The translations under genes and the position numbers were made by a program. Positions 1 through 21,850 of a stretch of 64,000 nucleotides of DNA are shown one piece after another (the stretch's first letter is position 1; each line of letters opens with the position of its first letter). This DNA comes from Thunnus maccoyii (Eukaryota > Chordata > Actinopteri > Scombriformes > Scombridae), in the NCBI RefSeq assembly GCF_910596095.1, contig NC_056545.1, positions 22,405,067 to 22,469,066 of the forward strand, given 5' to 3'. The notes beneath the pieces were generated by a model. It did not search any database and was not told the origin of the DNA. It was given only the letters and a program-made list of their open reading frames with translations.

Positions 1-18
1 ATTTCAGGCGCACCGACA
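1..18 (+). other. Possible end of an upstream non-coding exon (pls3 exon 1?)
   Basis: The bases CACCGACA are followed directly by GTGAGTACC, a good splice-donor consensus at 19-20. The next convincing acceptor on this strand is the one before the pls3 start codon (5733-5734), so this could be the end of a 5' untranslated first exon of pls3 that begins left of the window. This is inference from one splice motif; no coding frame supports it. Confidence 0.25.
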
Positions 19-3000
19 GTGAGTACCAATTTCCTGGCAACTTCTTAACCAAGAGCTACTTACAGACAGAGTTTGTCTCAGATGTATTTTTTGCTAAAAT
101 AGCACCTTTGTCCTAACCCTTCTCTTTGTTTGAGAGCCGTTATCCACTGTTTGGACGGTTGGATTTGCAGGAGTAAACGGATAGTTTCCTGCCTGTAAAA
201 CTTGCACGTCTGGCGCTAGCCGGGTAGCTTTAGCTACACCTTCACTGTAGCCTATTCATCCCATCAGGGCGCTGGATAGATACTAGAAATACTGAAATAA
301 AGTAGCCTTTGAGCCCTACAATTTGACACCAGGTAACGTTTAGTAGATGTAACTCTAAGACATAATTAAAGTAACTTAAAATAAAAATAAAAACCTAGAT
401 ATAAGTAGCTATAAATTCAGTATACGTTTTGAAAATTATACAGAAAGTGTATGCTCTCTTTTTAAGTTTGGAAATATCAACATTTATGAACATGAGGCAG
501 GTCGGTTCCGTTAGCATACCGGCGCCTACCGGAGGAAGTCGCATAGGTGGAGCCTTACATTTAAAAGATCTCCACATTAGCATTGAGCCATGTAAACACT
601 GATTATAGTCAACTAAAGCCTTGTGTAAGAGTTCCCTTTCAGTGCTAGGCGTGTGTGTTTGCTCTTCTGATCTGTTTTCTTTCTTTTTCTTGTTGACACT
701 TGAGGCAATATGATGCATGCATAGCTCTAGTAAATGATTTACCCTTTGTTTAATTGATCTGTCCCTCCCTCTCTGTGTGCCACATTTCTTAAAATTTATG
801 GGACATAGAATTGCAAAGTGGAGTTTCCCCTCACTGCACATCAACTGGTATATCTGGTACTCCAAAAGACTTAGTCTGGGTGTTGCAGTATATTGGGAAA
901 GGCCAGTGATTGTTTTAACAGTGAAATGAAGCAGCCTCTTTTGTTACTCAGTTTATTTGTGCCTGTGTAAAACAGCGGCCTATGTAATGTTGTTTACTAC
1001 TCTGAATGATTTACCAGATTTTTCCTGTGGATCCATCTGGGGCAGCAACACACTTACATCTGGGATCCCAATTGTGGATCACTGTTGAGAAATAGTTGAA
1101 CGACTCTCTATCTGATGGTGTTGGAGAAACCCACATTTTAACTCGATAAATATTGTTACTTGGAACAAGAAGTGTGTTATGAATACAGCTCCTCATCAGT
1201 GGTCATTTCCCTTCCAACAGTTCTTGCTGTCTGTCCTTGGTGAAAGTCATGTTTTCATTTGTATGGAGGCGTACTTTGATCATGAAAAATGTTTAATTAT
1301 TAAAGAAAGTAACAGGACTCAGCGGACATAGTTTTGTTCAAGTGGAAAAAGTGTTGTGTGCACTTCCTTTTGTGGGAAAGAGGGAAAAAAGAAAAGTTAA
1401 TTTGAACTCTGTCTATCATTAACCTGATTGGTGTGTTCAAATCGCCCATGAATGTGCATGTGAGGTATGTATAGTATGTTTTACGATAGCTGGAGTAAAA
1501 TGTGAGATTCCCTTGTTCATGCTGTGGAGAACCACATGAGAGCAGAGCATGTTGGTGTTTTAAATACAGACATTACGTGTCTGATGTTATCTCTGTAAAG
1601 ACAAACCAGACAGTCAAGAAGGAGGAGGGAGGGTGCTTATATTCGTGGTTCCGCCCTCGCACACGCTCACACCTGTGCGAGTGAACAGGTTGCTCCACTT
1701 TCTGCGCTGACGGGCTTTTAAAACAAGTGCCTCCACTTGTTTTTCAAAGGGCGTGAAAGTGATCGAGTTATTTATAAGCTGCACCTGTTTTCACCTGATT
1801 TGTTTTTTTACTCTTAGTTCTGTAACTGTTTTGTTTTTGGTTTTGTTTAAATTAGATTAGCTGCATCTGTTCTTAAAACTGAATCTAATCACAGTTAATT
1901 CCAGAAAGTACAATCTGAAAATGCACATTTTGAAAATAAAAAAATGTTTAGAAGTTTTTCATCTTGATCCACACTGAAACACAGATCGTGTTAGATAATC
2001 TAACTGTAATATTGGCTGTAAAAAAAACATGATCTCTGAGTCACCAAAATTCGGTGAAGGTTGGCTTTAGAAGTTATGAGAAAACACAACCTCCTCTGCG
2101 GATCACTTTTACAACAAAAAATAATAACGTAATGAGGCTCCAAATAGAAAGTCTCTCATTGTTTGCATCCTTTGTTTGGAAGTTCAAGTTCAGCTACATA
2201 ACAATGGCCTCGGAACAAGGAGGGATACTGTGTCTTGCTCACAGGCACTTTGGCAAAAAGGGTGGTATTTCACAGTTAAATGTGCCTTGTGCAGTCTGAT
2301 TGCAGTGTTTAAAAGATAACACGTTACAGTATTTTTGTTGAGTAATGACAAACCTTTGTAGGTGTGTCTGCAGAAACGGCCTCAACTCAACTGATTCAGC
2401 AGGACCTCAGTAACCTGTCCAATGACATTTTTAAGTGATGGGTGGTAGTGATTGCAGTGTTAACACCTTTTCTAGCATGACCTGTTGCATCTACTCTCTA
2501 TATCTTCCTTCCATTTGGTGAAAAGTAGTTTACTACGGAGAGCAAGTTGTTCCAGTGGTAAAGGTTAGCAGCTCACCATTTCATTTGAATATTTCCATGA
2601 TGATTCACCATATTTGTACGCTTTTATAATACCCCTAAACCCTGGCCCAGGATGCTGTGCATGCAGCTGTACATGATGTTAGAGTTAGGTAAACTCTACA
2701 TACAATATTCGTTGTCGTCGCCTTTTCTTTTCCTGTCAGTATGGCTGCGCTTATCTTATCCACTCAGCAGTCACAGACTGTATGGTGTTTATGAGTCAGT
2801 GTGCTTCACATCTGCAGGCGATTGTCACTAAGTAAAAATGTCCATGTTCTTGCAGACTCTGTTGGGTGTGTGCATATGAACTTGACCACACTTGGGAAGG
2901 CTGCCCAAGCTATTTGTGTGCTTCACATTTCCCATGTAACTGTGTGGATAAAACACTGGCAGGGCGGGGTGTGTCGGCTCTACACATTTATTTCGGCCAT

Positions 3001-5734
3001 CTGGGACCAGCCCTCCGCTTTAAATTGACTGAAAGATCCATCAAAGGCGATTGTAAAAAGGCGTAGATGTGCTGTTTTTGGCTTGACAATTAAAGCTGGT
3101 GTTTGGAAAGAAATACTTGTGTATGAGTGATATCCAGGCGTAAACTGGAGAGCAAGAGAACTGAGAGAGCTTTTTGGATGAGTGTTGAAACATTTTCAAG
3201 ACTAAATATTGTTTTGCTGCTGCTAGATATCACATGACCTGGCTGATTGAAAACCTACACACACTACAGCACTTATATTTAATGAATCTCTTTCAAAAAC
3301 GTCAAAGTCTTGGAATTTGGAAAATCTTTTCCCAAGATGTTTTGCTTTGTAATGAGTCCAATCATCTGTCAAAAGTATGAAAGCATTTTTCTTATCTATC
3401 GAACTCTTGCACTGCGGCCAAGCACTGAAATTTCAATAATGCGCTTGAACTCTATCACGAGTATTGATATGTTTTTAGGCAAACATGAGCCACTCCATTT
3501 AGGAGGTTGCTGTTGCGTTCAGAGGAGCGCAGGAATTGTCTCTGCTCTCAAAACACACAGTCCAGCTGTCAAAGACAGCAACTGTCTTTGGAGCCTGACA
3601 CTCAGAATTCATTTTCTAGCGTTACACAGGATTTATGCGCCATGTTGTAAGGGTGATTACAAATGCTCTATTCTTCTGTACCACCAGTGATACGTCTCAC
3701 ATTTGTCCGCTGCCATCTGTGCCCTTGCTCCGTGTACTTAACCCCTCTTCTGTTTCCACTCTGCCTGTGTCGAGGGTGTGACAAGGGCTGGCAAATGAGG
3801 TAATGTTTGTCGGCCCTTATTGTAGACGGGCCGACTTCAGCGGCCACATTTCACATCCTTGTGGAGAAAAGTTAAATATAGCAACACACGCATCGTCATT
3901 TTCCTAATCGTTTAGTCAGGAGTTTGTGCTTGCCCTGATTTAGTAGCAGTTTGTGTAAGAAAAACACTCTGTACTCTCTGATTCATGCCACTGTATGAAT
4001 CAGAGAACAGAGAGAACTTTGATCTCCGTTGCTGATTAAAGTGACAAATCTGACCTTATTATATTGTTATCTAGAACCAGTTTTCTACTCTATATTTTGC
4101 TTCTTTATTGTAAACAGAATGATTTCATCTGAATGGCTTCGGTCGGGGAAACTCATTCTTCATTACGAGGACAGGGTACTTAATTCCATCACTTTGTTTT
4201 GTTTGCCAGAATAGCATTATAGGAATTGAGTCACATCACGGAGACCACATGGCTACTGTTGATTCATCTTTCATGAATACTATTAATAGTTTCATTCAAG
4301 GAGGAGGATGCACGGTTACTGGACTTTTGTCTATTGTTTGTCTTCTTGAATGTGCATCTGTGAGGCTGCTGTGGCCTTCGAAGCCAATTCACCAGTCCAA
4401 GCAAGAATAAATACTTTGAATGTTACTAACAATCAGGTGGATAACAATCCATCTGACTAACCGGATATTCAACTATTCCCTAATATGGTTTTACACATGT
4501 AGCACTCTGAAACGAGAAATGGCCTTGCCCAGGATTTCTGAGTAATACGCTGTGAAAATCAACAATCTGTACTTAACATCAGGAAATGGGAACACTTTTC
4601 TGTCTGGAAAAATCTGTGATCTTTAGTCAACTGCAGCGTAAACCTCATCTTTGTTTTCTGAACACTTGTGTTAGAGAGGAATGCCATCACACCAGTTTAG
4701 CCTCGGAGAGCGAGGCAGCACTCCCTGCTTACCTCTCTGTAACTGAAGCACGATCTGCCCAGGCCTCATGCATTCCTCCGCCGCTACAGAACGGGAAGGA
4801 GGTACTCGGAGGAATTCCTTATTTTCAGATGGTGACTTTGTCTCGGAGGAGTTTTGGAACACAGTGTTTTTAGTCAAGCAAAATAATTCAGATAGTCTCA
4901 CTCATTTTAGTCTTGTTATGTGATTTGTCTTGTACACATTCAAGTGAAACTTTTTATACTCAGATTTAACAGCTTTATGATGAACTGGCATCAAATTTTT
5001 GACAAATAGTCCAAACACAAGGCTCACAAATACTCCAGATGTTATGTTCTCACATAAAACTTCATCGCTTTTCATTACAGGTATTTCAGTTTGCATGAAA
5101 GTTCAACGCAAAAACACAACTCATTAAATTTGATTTGTAGCGCAGTTAAAAACTGTCAGTTTTAGAGGATTTGGAGGATGTGCTGTTGCAGTACGCAGAT
5201 TTATAAGAAAACAGTTTTATGAAATCACCTACTGTAAACACTGAAGTGCTGTAGTTGCAGCACGTCTGGCAGTTATTTTACAGTACGGGCTCATTGCTAT
5301 ACAATGCAACAACAGGAAATTACTTTGATTATGGGAGAGAAAAGTGTTTGGAAAAGGAAAAGAGCTAAAGAAAGAAACCAGAGAGAGCAGTAGATACGAT
5401 CAGTGGGGGTGGGGATCAGCCTGGATTAGCTAAGAGAACTACTAGTTTTTAGACCTGACAGAAGATGGGATGTGAATTGTGTCTCTGCCTGGGGATGAAA
5501 GGTCAAATCCGTGCTGGCAAAGAGGCAGTAGAGTTGAGACTGCTTGGCGAACCACGAGCAGCGAGGTTATTGACCGGAGTTAGCGGTGCTGGCTGAAGAC
5601 GCAGAAGGTTGCGGCAGTCTGGATAGGTAACAGGGCTGAAAAGAGGTTTACAGAAGGCTGGTGAGGATGAAGTTACCTCTGGAGTCCTTCCTCCTGTCAT
5701 TTAATGACTCGATGCTCTTCTTCTCTCTCTGCAG
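19..5734. other. Non-coding stretch upstream of the pls3 start exon
   Basis: No reading frame here resembles a known protein and none joins through splice sites to a neighbour. If the donor at position 19 is real, the whole stretch is the first intron of pls3; otherwise it is 5' flank. It is AT-rich and I recognise no repeat in it. A polypyrimidine tract and AG acceptor end it at 5734. Confidence 0.5.
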
Positions 5735-14407
<8,673 letters not shown>

Positions 14408-15415
14408 GAGACTGGCTGCGATCATTGTGACACTTACTATACTCGTACCCACAAACCATTAGTGTTTTGAAAGAGCCCCCAACTGAAGGAATGAAGAATG
14501 TTTTTTTGAATGAGTATAACATGAAGTCAAAATCAGAAATTTGCATGCACCCCCGCCTCTTTTGATTAACGGAGGTGTTACCTGAAGAATCATGTGCTGT
14601 CCTCTTATTTAAAAATGAGCCCACATTATAAATTTCAGAAGAGCTGGGCCTCCTGTTACAGGACAACTTGTTACTTTCAATATGCAGAACTCTTGATTAA
14701 TGTATAAGAATGCTGTTTTTTAAAACGAGTATGCATATTTCCAGCTGCAAGGTTGTTTACATATTTTTACTCAGACTGATAAGTAAATTATATCCTTGAC
14801 TAAGCATCACACATTCCTGAATACCATACTTATGAGTAAATGCTTGACAAGGCAAAAGAGAGGCAGGATGTTTAGGTGGAGCACATGTCATATAAACGCC
14901 TAAACATCCCTTCTCACTCAATGAAGTACAAGCATGTCTTAATAACTGGCACCATAAACTTCTACATATCTGTATACAGAAGCCATAAGGTCAAAATATA
15001 GTAATGACCAGCCTGTATGTGCTGTCTGTATTCCTGTACTCGTCATTTGTTTTGTTTCTTGGGATTATTACGCGAGGTAAAATGCTGTTTTTTTTGTTTT
15101 TTTGGGGGGGTGTCTGGTCTTTGTTGTATTGGGCTTCTGTTTTTGTCTGTTACGTTGGATAAGGAGCAGGCTGACTGGACTCTCCTGGCTTCTGCTGTGC
15201 CTTCTTGTCTCAAAGATGATTTGTACTTGTACTTTGAGGTTTTTCCCTTTTTTTTCCCTTTTTGTATTCATCATTACCAAATATAAACAGTAACTTCATT
15301 CCAGGTAGCTTCATGATATTCTATGACAGTGGCCGAATTGTATTTGGTCTCGTTTTCATGTCTACTCTTAAAGCGCTTCACATGTAACAATAAATATGAC
15401 TTTGAAAACGACTAC
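14408..15415 (+). other. pls3: pls3 3' untranslated region
   Basis: The sequence following the TAA stop holds a canonical AATAAA at 15389-15394, about 15-25 bases before a GT-rich stretch, giving a 3' UTR of about 1 kb. The cleavage position is estimated, and reading frames inside are not supported. Confidence 0.6.
15389..15394 (+). terminator. pls3: Poly(A) signal AATAAA of pls3
   Basis: Canonical hexamer about 980 bases after the pls3 stop codon, followed by GT-rich sequence (GTGTTATATCTTTGT). Confidence 0.6.
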
Positions 15416-17139
15416 AGTGTTATATCTTTGTCAGACAGAGTCCACCACAATCTGTAAATCCACTGCTGTTATCTTGACTGAGCAATGACAGTGAATCAAA
15501 TGTGCTTATATTATTTATCTCTCTGGTTTAGAACTATTTTTAAATGAAACCTCTTTAAATATCACAGTCAATATCCTCTGAAATTTAACACATATTTGCC
15601 ATGAACAGTTTATGATAAGAGAATGTGTAGACTTTTAAACTACATTTTTCTTACATATAAAGTTGTATATCTTCACATGGATTTTTCCCCTTTTGAAACA
15701 ATGCTACAGGTATGTCATGGAAAGAAAAAGTTCTCTTTTTTTGTTTCACAACCCTGTTAAAATATCAATAATTAGATAAAAGTGAACTTTAAAGCCATGA
15801 AGATGCAAGACCAGAGCTCAACATCTGATCATAAATACTGTGTAGCATCCTTTTAGCATCATTCTGGCATCTGTTCAGGCTAATAAAGTCATGTACACAC
15901 TTGCTTTTAAGTAAATGAAATGTTGAATTTGAAAGTTGTTGAGTTTGAAAGTTAGTTCTTTACCTCTGAAACAAGTTGTCTAAAGAATCTCAACGCAGCA
16001 TCCATGTAGAAGTTGGAGCTTTCAGTCACATCACACTCATCCTCATCCTCAGCAGAAGGAGTTGTCATGGTATTGTAGATGTTCAAATAAACTACTAGAT
16101 GGACCTTGTGGTGATATTGTTTTTGTCACCTGCTGTTTCCAAAGTCAAAAACAAACTTAAATCTCAATTTTTAAGCAAACGTGGACGAGACGTCCTTCAA
16201 TTGTTCAAAAAGAAAGATCAAAAGATCAAATTTCTTCAAAAAATGTTCAAAGAAATTTTAACATTTGTATTTCCATTTCTCCATTTACTGAGAAACATCA
16301 TGTCATATGATTAAAACCTTGTGGTGATATTTTATTAGTTGAATTAAATTTACCTCAAACAACAACAACCTGCCGGAGGAAAACAGCAGACACTAACTTC
16401 TTTTTTTATGATCTGAGCTTCACTTTTTACTGCTGTCTGCTTCTCCTTTCTCTTATCTAGCTTTTTGTTGCTGCCATCATGCTTTTATGTTCTTCCCTCT
16501 TTTGCATTGTAAAACACACCTGTAAAATAGCACCTCATAAAAAAGATTTATCGTTATTTGTGTTTTTTGTACCTGCTGCTATGTGATACTTATCCAAGAG
16601 GAACGGGGTACTCAATAGTTCAAGATTTCTGCAAACACTTAAATGGAGTATAAGCGACAATAGTTAATACATTAGCTATTATTCTGGGGACAGTTTGAAT
16701 GTTTTTGATAATTTATAACTATCATCTGTTGGCTCTTCTCTCTAGTTGACAAGCAGGATTTATTTACAGTCCATCAACAGTCTTGTAGCACAACAGGGGA
16801 CAGTGGTGGCAGATTGTAGTTTACTGTTCACTGGCCTGAATCTCAGTCACATGTAAAGCTTCACTCCCTGAAGAGTTTCTCAGTAAGTTTCCAGCAGTCC
16901 CCACTTCTCAGGATCTGGTTAAAGCTGACAGACTCTGTCAGAGAGCTGGATGATGATGATGAGGAGGAGGAGGAGGAGGGGGAGGAGGCAGCGGTGTGTC
17001 TCCTGTGGCCTTCATCATCTGGATGTTCAAGCTCCATTTGCACCAGTGTGTTTGTGTGATATTGGAAGGAGAGTTTGGATTTTTAAAGGTAAGATTGGAC
17101 AAAAAGGGAGTCAAATCACAAATACCTCAGACCATTAAT
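15416..17139. other. Intergenic spacer between pls3 and the repeat cluster
   Basis: No supported gene. It is AT-rich, with a short GAT/GGA trinucleotide run at about 16948-16990 that makes spurious Met/Arg or Ser runs in reading frames. Confidence 0.5.
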
Positions 17140-17490
17140 AGAGTAGCAATGATTAACTGATTCATCAATTAGTCGTTGATCAACAGAAAAAGAATAGGCT
17201 ACTATTTTGATAATCGAATAATTGTTTCAGTCATTTTTCAAGCAAAAATTCCCAACATTTACTGGTTCCAGCTTCTCATATATGACAGTTTTTCTTTGTC
17301 GTACATGACAGTGAATTAAAATCTTAAGGTTCTGGACTGCAAGCAAATTGAAAATGTCTCTGTGGCCTCAAAGAAATTTTGAATGTAGTTGATCACTATT
17401 TTTTTTTTACATTTTATAGACTAAATTATTAATCAAGAAAATTAATGACAGATTAATCGATAATGAAAATAATTGTTAGTTGCAGCCCTT
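17140..17490. mobile_element. Decayed non-autonomous hAT-like element
   Basis: The right end reads ATTGTTAGTTGCAGCCCTT, which I recognise as the terminal inverted repeat (inverse AAGGGCTGCAACTAAC) of a very common fish hAT-type MITE. The interior has the alternating GATTAAT/ATTAATCGATAA pattern usual in that family. The left end is diverged, so its border is approximate. No transposase remains. Confidence 0.55.
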
Positions 17491-17891
17491 AACATCAATA
17501 ATTGATTTTTAAAAAACACATCCATAATTTTTTTTTTTTTTTATCAACAAGAGAGGTTCAAATAGAGAGAAAAGAAAAGACAACCAGTTCAAGTCTTACA
17601 GTAAATACAAACTGGAAACAATCTTCATCTTTTTAAAGAAAAACAAATAATACAAAAAGATATGTTTCAAATGTCTTCTAACAAAGACAGGACAATTGAC
17701 TCAGTTATTATTAAAGACCTATGAAGTAAATAGTCTGATATCAAGCTAATAACTGAAGTAAAAACTTGAAGTAAACAGTCAGACAACATATCAGGGCAGT
17801 ATTATGATGCACTACAAATGAAGGCAAATGTAAAAATAGTGGAAACAGATGGTTTTAAGGAGATGTCACATACATAACCTGACATGAAACA

Positions 17892-18125
17892 GTACAGTGC
17901 CCATAAAAAGTATTCACCGTCCTTGGTTTTACTGTAATACATACATACATATATTGAGGCAAAGTAGATTTAATGTGGCTTTTTGATACTGATCAACAAC
18001 AACAAAAAAAACCTTTACTCTCAAAGTGAAAATAGAGCTCTACAAAGTGACCTTAATCAATTACAGAATACAAAACACTTGTTTGCAATGAGTTGTTGTA
18101 TTGTGTTGTCTATAAAGATTCAAGC
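17892..18125. mobile_element. Tc1/mariner-like repeat fragment
   Basis: Starts with ACAGTGCCCATAAAAAGTAT, closely like the terminal repeat of fish Tc1-type elements. The following AAGTGAAAATAGAGCTCTAC stretch also fits such repeats. There is no transposase frame, and the right end abuts the L2/SINE-type tail. Recognition is from memory of the family. Confidence 0.45.
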
Positions 18126-18400
18126 ACAATTTTGGCACAATTTTATTTATTATAACACCAAATCACAATAAAAGTTATCTCAGGGCACATTTCACATAGA
18201 GCAGGACGAGACCGTACTCTTTAATTTGCCAAGACCCAAAATTCCTCCATGAGCAAACATTTGTCAACAGTGGCAAGGAAAAACTACCATTTAACGGAAA
18301 GAAATCTTGAGCAGAACCAGGCTCTAGGTTGGCGGCGATCTGCCTTGACCAGTTAAGGCAGTCATCCAGGTCATGGTTATCCAAGGAAGGGTTGAATCAA
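18126..18400 (-). repeat. LINE/SINE 3'-tail repeat of L2 type
   Basis: Read on the minus strand, this holds the stretches TAGTTTTTCCTTGCCACTGT and CTATGTGAAATGTGCCCTGA and ends in TTTGGTGTTATAATAAATAA. These resemble the conserved tail shared by many fish L2-like LINEs and tRNA-derived SINEs. It may be the 3' part of the decayed LINE to its right or an independent insertion. Confidence 0.5.
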
Positions 18401-20885
18401 GGGCAACTGGTCTTGATTGTAGATACCTGAAGACGTTTTGCCACCTATCCAACGGGCTTCTTCAGTTCAACTGACTGAACTAGAACTAGAAGATCATGAG
18501 CCTGGAGGGATAGCTCAGGGCTTATGCTCTCTTCTATCCATAGTAGGTGGTCTTATGTCTTACTTGGTCTTGGTTGGCAGCAGGAGAGGCAGAAGGAGCT
18601 GGAAGACGAGATGAGGTTGGAGGACACATATGGGCCAAGGCACAAAAAAAAGAAAAAACCTTGTGTGCATGGTGTGTGTCACTTACATAGATGTATGTGT
18701 GTGTATGTGGGTGATATTAGGCAGCAGTGGTGAAATAGTATTCTGTATATATATGTTTGGTTACTCAGTTATGGGGGGATGGGTTGCTGGAGGGTTTTGG
18801 CCAGCTGTAGAATGAATGACAAGGGGGTGTCAGCTGTTAGTTTTGCTTCCTTTGTAGCTTTTTGGAGGGCTGGATTGTTGATTGTCTTCAAGTATTTCAG
18901 CGCTATTGCTTGATGTCTTTGTCTTACAGTTTGGATTCCTGTTATGGTGTGTATGTAATAATTGCTGATATAGAAGGGGAGCCTATGTGTCAGTTTTAGT
19001 GCTTTGTTCTTAATTATTTGCAGGCGTTGTAGCTGGTTATCAGAAAAGGTGATTCAGGCAAGGACAGAGTATTCAAAGAGTGGTTGGATGCATGACAGGT
19101 AGACTTTGATGACTGTAGAGGGTGATGCACCATGCTTACCACAGAGGGCTTTGAGATAGTTGAATCTATTGTTTGCCTTTTGTTCCAGGTTATTGATGTG
19201 TTTTGTCAGACACATTGTGTCTTGGCAGGGTTCAGTTTGATTCTCCACATATTTGACCAGTTTTCTATTTCATTTATGCATTTGTGAAGTTTTTTAGCTG
19301 CTAGTTCTGGACTTTTGGACCTGGCTGTGGTGGCTGGGGGGTTGTTTATGTCAAAAATGTATAAAAGAAAAAGAAGGATCTCAAAACTGCACCCTGAGGA
19401 ACTCCTGCTTTGGGGGTGAAAGGTGTTGAGATGGTGGAGGCAACTTTGGCAGTTGTTGAGAAAACTTGAGATGATGGATTGGGTGGGTTTTGAGAGTTTG
19501 AGATTGGTGTCCAGTTGTCTGTATTTGAGTCCATTGTGCCATACCTTGTCGAAAGCGTTTTCTATATATTCTATATAGTAAAGAATACTGCCAGAGTTAT
19601 GTCTTTTTTGTTGAAGTTTCTATGAATGTCTTCTGATAATCAAAGGATGTTGTCCGTGGTGGCTCTCCCTTTCCTGAAACCAGCTTTGTGAATTCCTTGG
19701 AGGACCATTGACTCAATGTGGTTGGTGAGGTGTGAGGTGAGTACTCTTTTAAACAGTTTTCCTATGTGACTGACAAGGCTTATGGGATGGTAGCTTGTGG
19801 TACCGTATAGGTCTTTTCCTGGTTTGTGGATCATAGTAACAACTGCAAACCTTCCATGGTGAGGGGAAATGACCAGTCATGAGGCAGATGGAGAAGAACT
19901 GTCCAAGGTGCTGGAGGTAAGCGACCGGTGCTTGTTTTATCAATATGGTGTCAACATTGTCTCCCCCCAGTGCTTTGTTTTTCATTTTTTTCAGGTGCAG
20001 TTGTATTTCTTGAATGGTGACTGGCTTTGTGAGGGGATGGTGCTCTGCAATTGGATTGGCTATGTTTGTCTCTTTTGTGTCATGTTTTGCCATTTCTTTG
20101 TCAACCAGGTCTTTCCATTTATTGTTGAAGTATGAGTAATTTGGGCATGAGTGGATGTTTTCAAGGTGATTACTGAAGAGTATGGCTTTTTCTTCATTGC
20201 CACCGATGATTGTGCCCAAGGATTTGAGTGGTGGTGTGTTATTGTTTTCTGAATCTCTATTTAGGCTCTTTATTTTTTGCCAGAAAGTCTGGGGATTTGT
20301 GTCAAGGTTGAGTTTTCTGTAGAATGTGTTCCAGGTGGGGTGATCTGAAACTGATGAATTCTCTTTGCAGCTTCTTTTTGGGGTTAATGTCTGTGTCCGT
20401 GTCTTAGCAGAGTTTTGGGGTATTGTTTCCTCTCTGGCTTTAGTTTTTCTTCTATGTTTGATCTGAATATTTCACATTCTGCTTTTTTGGGTAGTTATAC
20501 TTCTTCCTTGGGGTTGCTTGTAGATGAAAGTAGAATGTGGTAAGAACAGGAAAGTTGTCACTGCAGAGATGGTTTGTGGTGGAGAAATTGAGTTTTGAAG
20601 CCAGATCAGGGGAGCACAGAATCAAGTCCAGAATGTCTGTGCTGCATGTTTGGGGAGACATATAGGTGGGTTTGTTTGTGTTGATAGTTGACAGATTTGT
20701 GTTATTTAGAATCTGTTTTAGTGCTATGCCACTTTGGTTTGTTTTTTGCAATTGAAGTCTACATGCTGAAGATCTCTCATTATGAGGGAATGACTGGGAT
20801 TGGAAATAGCTTTAAACAGGGCCGCTGAGGGTTTTGTTCCAGGGGAATAGTAGGTTCTGGTGACTGTGATAGGATGATGCGAGTG
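18401..20885 (-). mobile_element. Decayed, 5'-truncated non-LTR retrotransposon (LINE)
   Basis: On the minus strand, broken frames appear in the order expected of a LINE ORF2. First an AP-type endonuclease part (20885-20450) with IHSHHPITVTRTYYSPGTK-like and STDILDLILCSPDLA stretches. Then a linker and fingers region (20219-19830) ending GHFPSPWK. Then the reverse-transcriptase core with IHKPGKD (19834), SYHPISLVSHIGKLFKR, QGIHKAGFRKGRATTDNIL (about 19640-19834) and GVPQGAVL (about 19380). A C-terminal part follows, with NRFNYLKALCGKHGASPST and LSCIQPLFEYSVLA (19054-19248). Stops and frameshifts break it throughout, so it is inactive. The motif style fits the Jockey/CR1/I group; I cannot place the clade. 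Confidence 0.75.
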
Positions 20886-21850
20886 GATTTTCATTTTGGT
20901 TGCAACATACTCAGTTTCCTTTTCCTTTCAGTTCCTAACTGACTGGTGGGGATTCTCGGGAACTTAATGTCTGTGGGGTCATTATCAAGGTCATTGCTAC
21001 CATGTGGTCTGTTAGTGCTCTTGGCGGTGGTAATAACAGTCGTTAGAGTCATTGGAATGACTTGAGGCCAAGTGTAAACGACAGTCGTTGGAGATGTCAC
21101 ATGAGGCCAAATGTGAATGGTTGTTATGTCTCCTAGGAAGGGATGAAAGGCAGCATTGTGGGTGGGGGATAAGTGGTGTCCTAGACCTCCTCCTCTGTTG
21201 AGGGATGGTTTCTCTACTTTGACATACACAACTTCCTTCACTCCTCTTTCAAACCATCTGTCCTCACTATCTAAAATATGTACGTTGTTATCCTTGAAAG
21301 AGTGTCACTTATCTTTCAGGTGTAGGTTTACTCCTGAGACCTGAGGAGTTAGCCTTCCTGTGTTGAGCTATGTATTTGGTTAATGGTTGTTTAGTTTTCC
21401 AATATACAAGTCATTCCTCACCGCAGTGGACTGCGCACATTAGATTGCTTTTCCTGTGTTTGGTGTGCAGTCTTTCAGGTGGACCAGTTTCTGTCTTAGT
21501 GTGTTGCTGGGTTTGAAAAACACTTGGATGCAGTTTTTGTTGAAAATCCCCCTGAGTTTCTCAGATACTCCAGACACGTAAGGAATGATGATGTTGTGTG
21601 TTTATTCTTCTTTTCTTCACCACCCACAGTGTTGGTGTTCTTCCTGGATCTTGTGGCTGTTTTCACAAAGGTCCAGTTAGGGTGTCCAAGGGCTTTAAAT
21701 GCATCCTTCGGGTGTTTGCACTCCTTCTCTTGGGCCTGGGCACTTGTTGGTACATTATCAGCTCAGTGGTGCAGGGTCTTGCTAACTCCTAGCTTATGCT
21801 CCAGTGGGTGGTGTTGTTGTATTGTGTTGCTGTTTCTCATTATTCTCAAG
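20886..21850 (-). mobile_element. Penelope-like retroelement remnant with GIY-YIG nuclease end
   Basis: On the minus strand, reading from about 21800 down, degraded frames contain KALGHPNWTFVKTATRSRK, then YVSGVSEKLRGIF (end of the RT region), VFFKPSNTLRQKLVHLKD, DLYIGK (GIY-YIG-type core) and, at 21240-21330, HSFKDNNVHILDSEDRWFER, followed by RGVKEVVYVKVEKPSLNRGG. This order is typical of Penelope-like elements of fish, which join a reverse transcriptase to a GIY-YIG endonuclease. In-frame stops and the loss of the upstream RT make it a dead fragment. It abuts the LINE fragment directly. Confidence 0.7.

Noticed and set aside
395-865. 156-codon minus-strand frame near the left edge
   Set aside because: No domain, no splice partner, composition like the flanking non-coding DNA.
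16861-17138. Ser-run and Arg-run frames
   Set aside because: Products of a GAT/GGA trinucleotide run; no conserved context.
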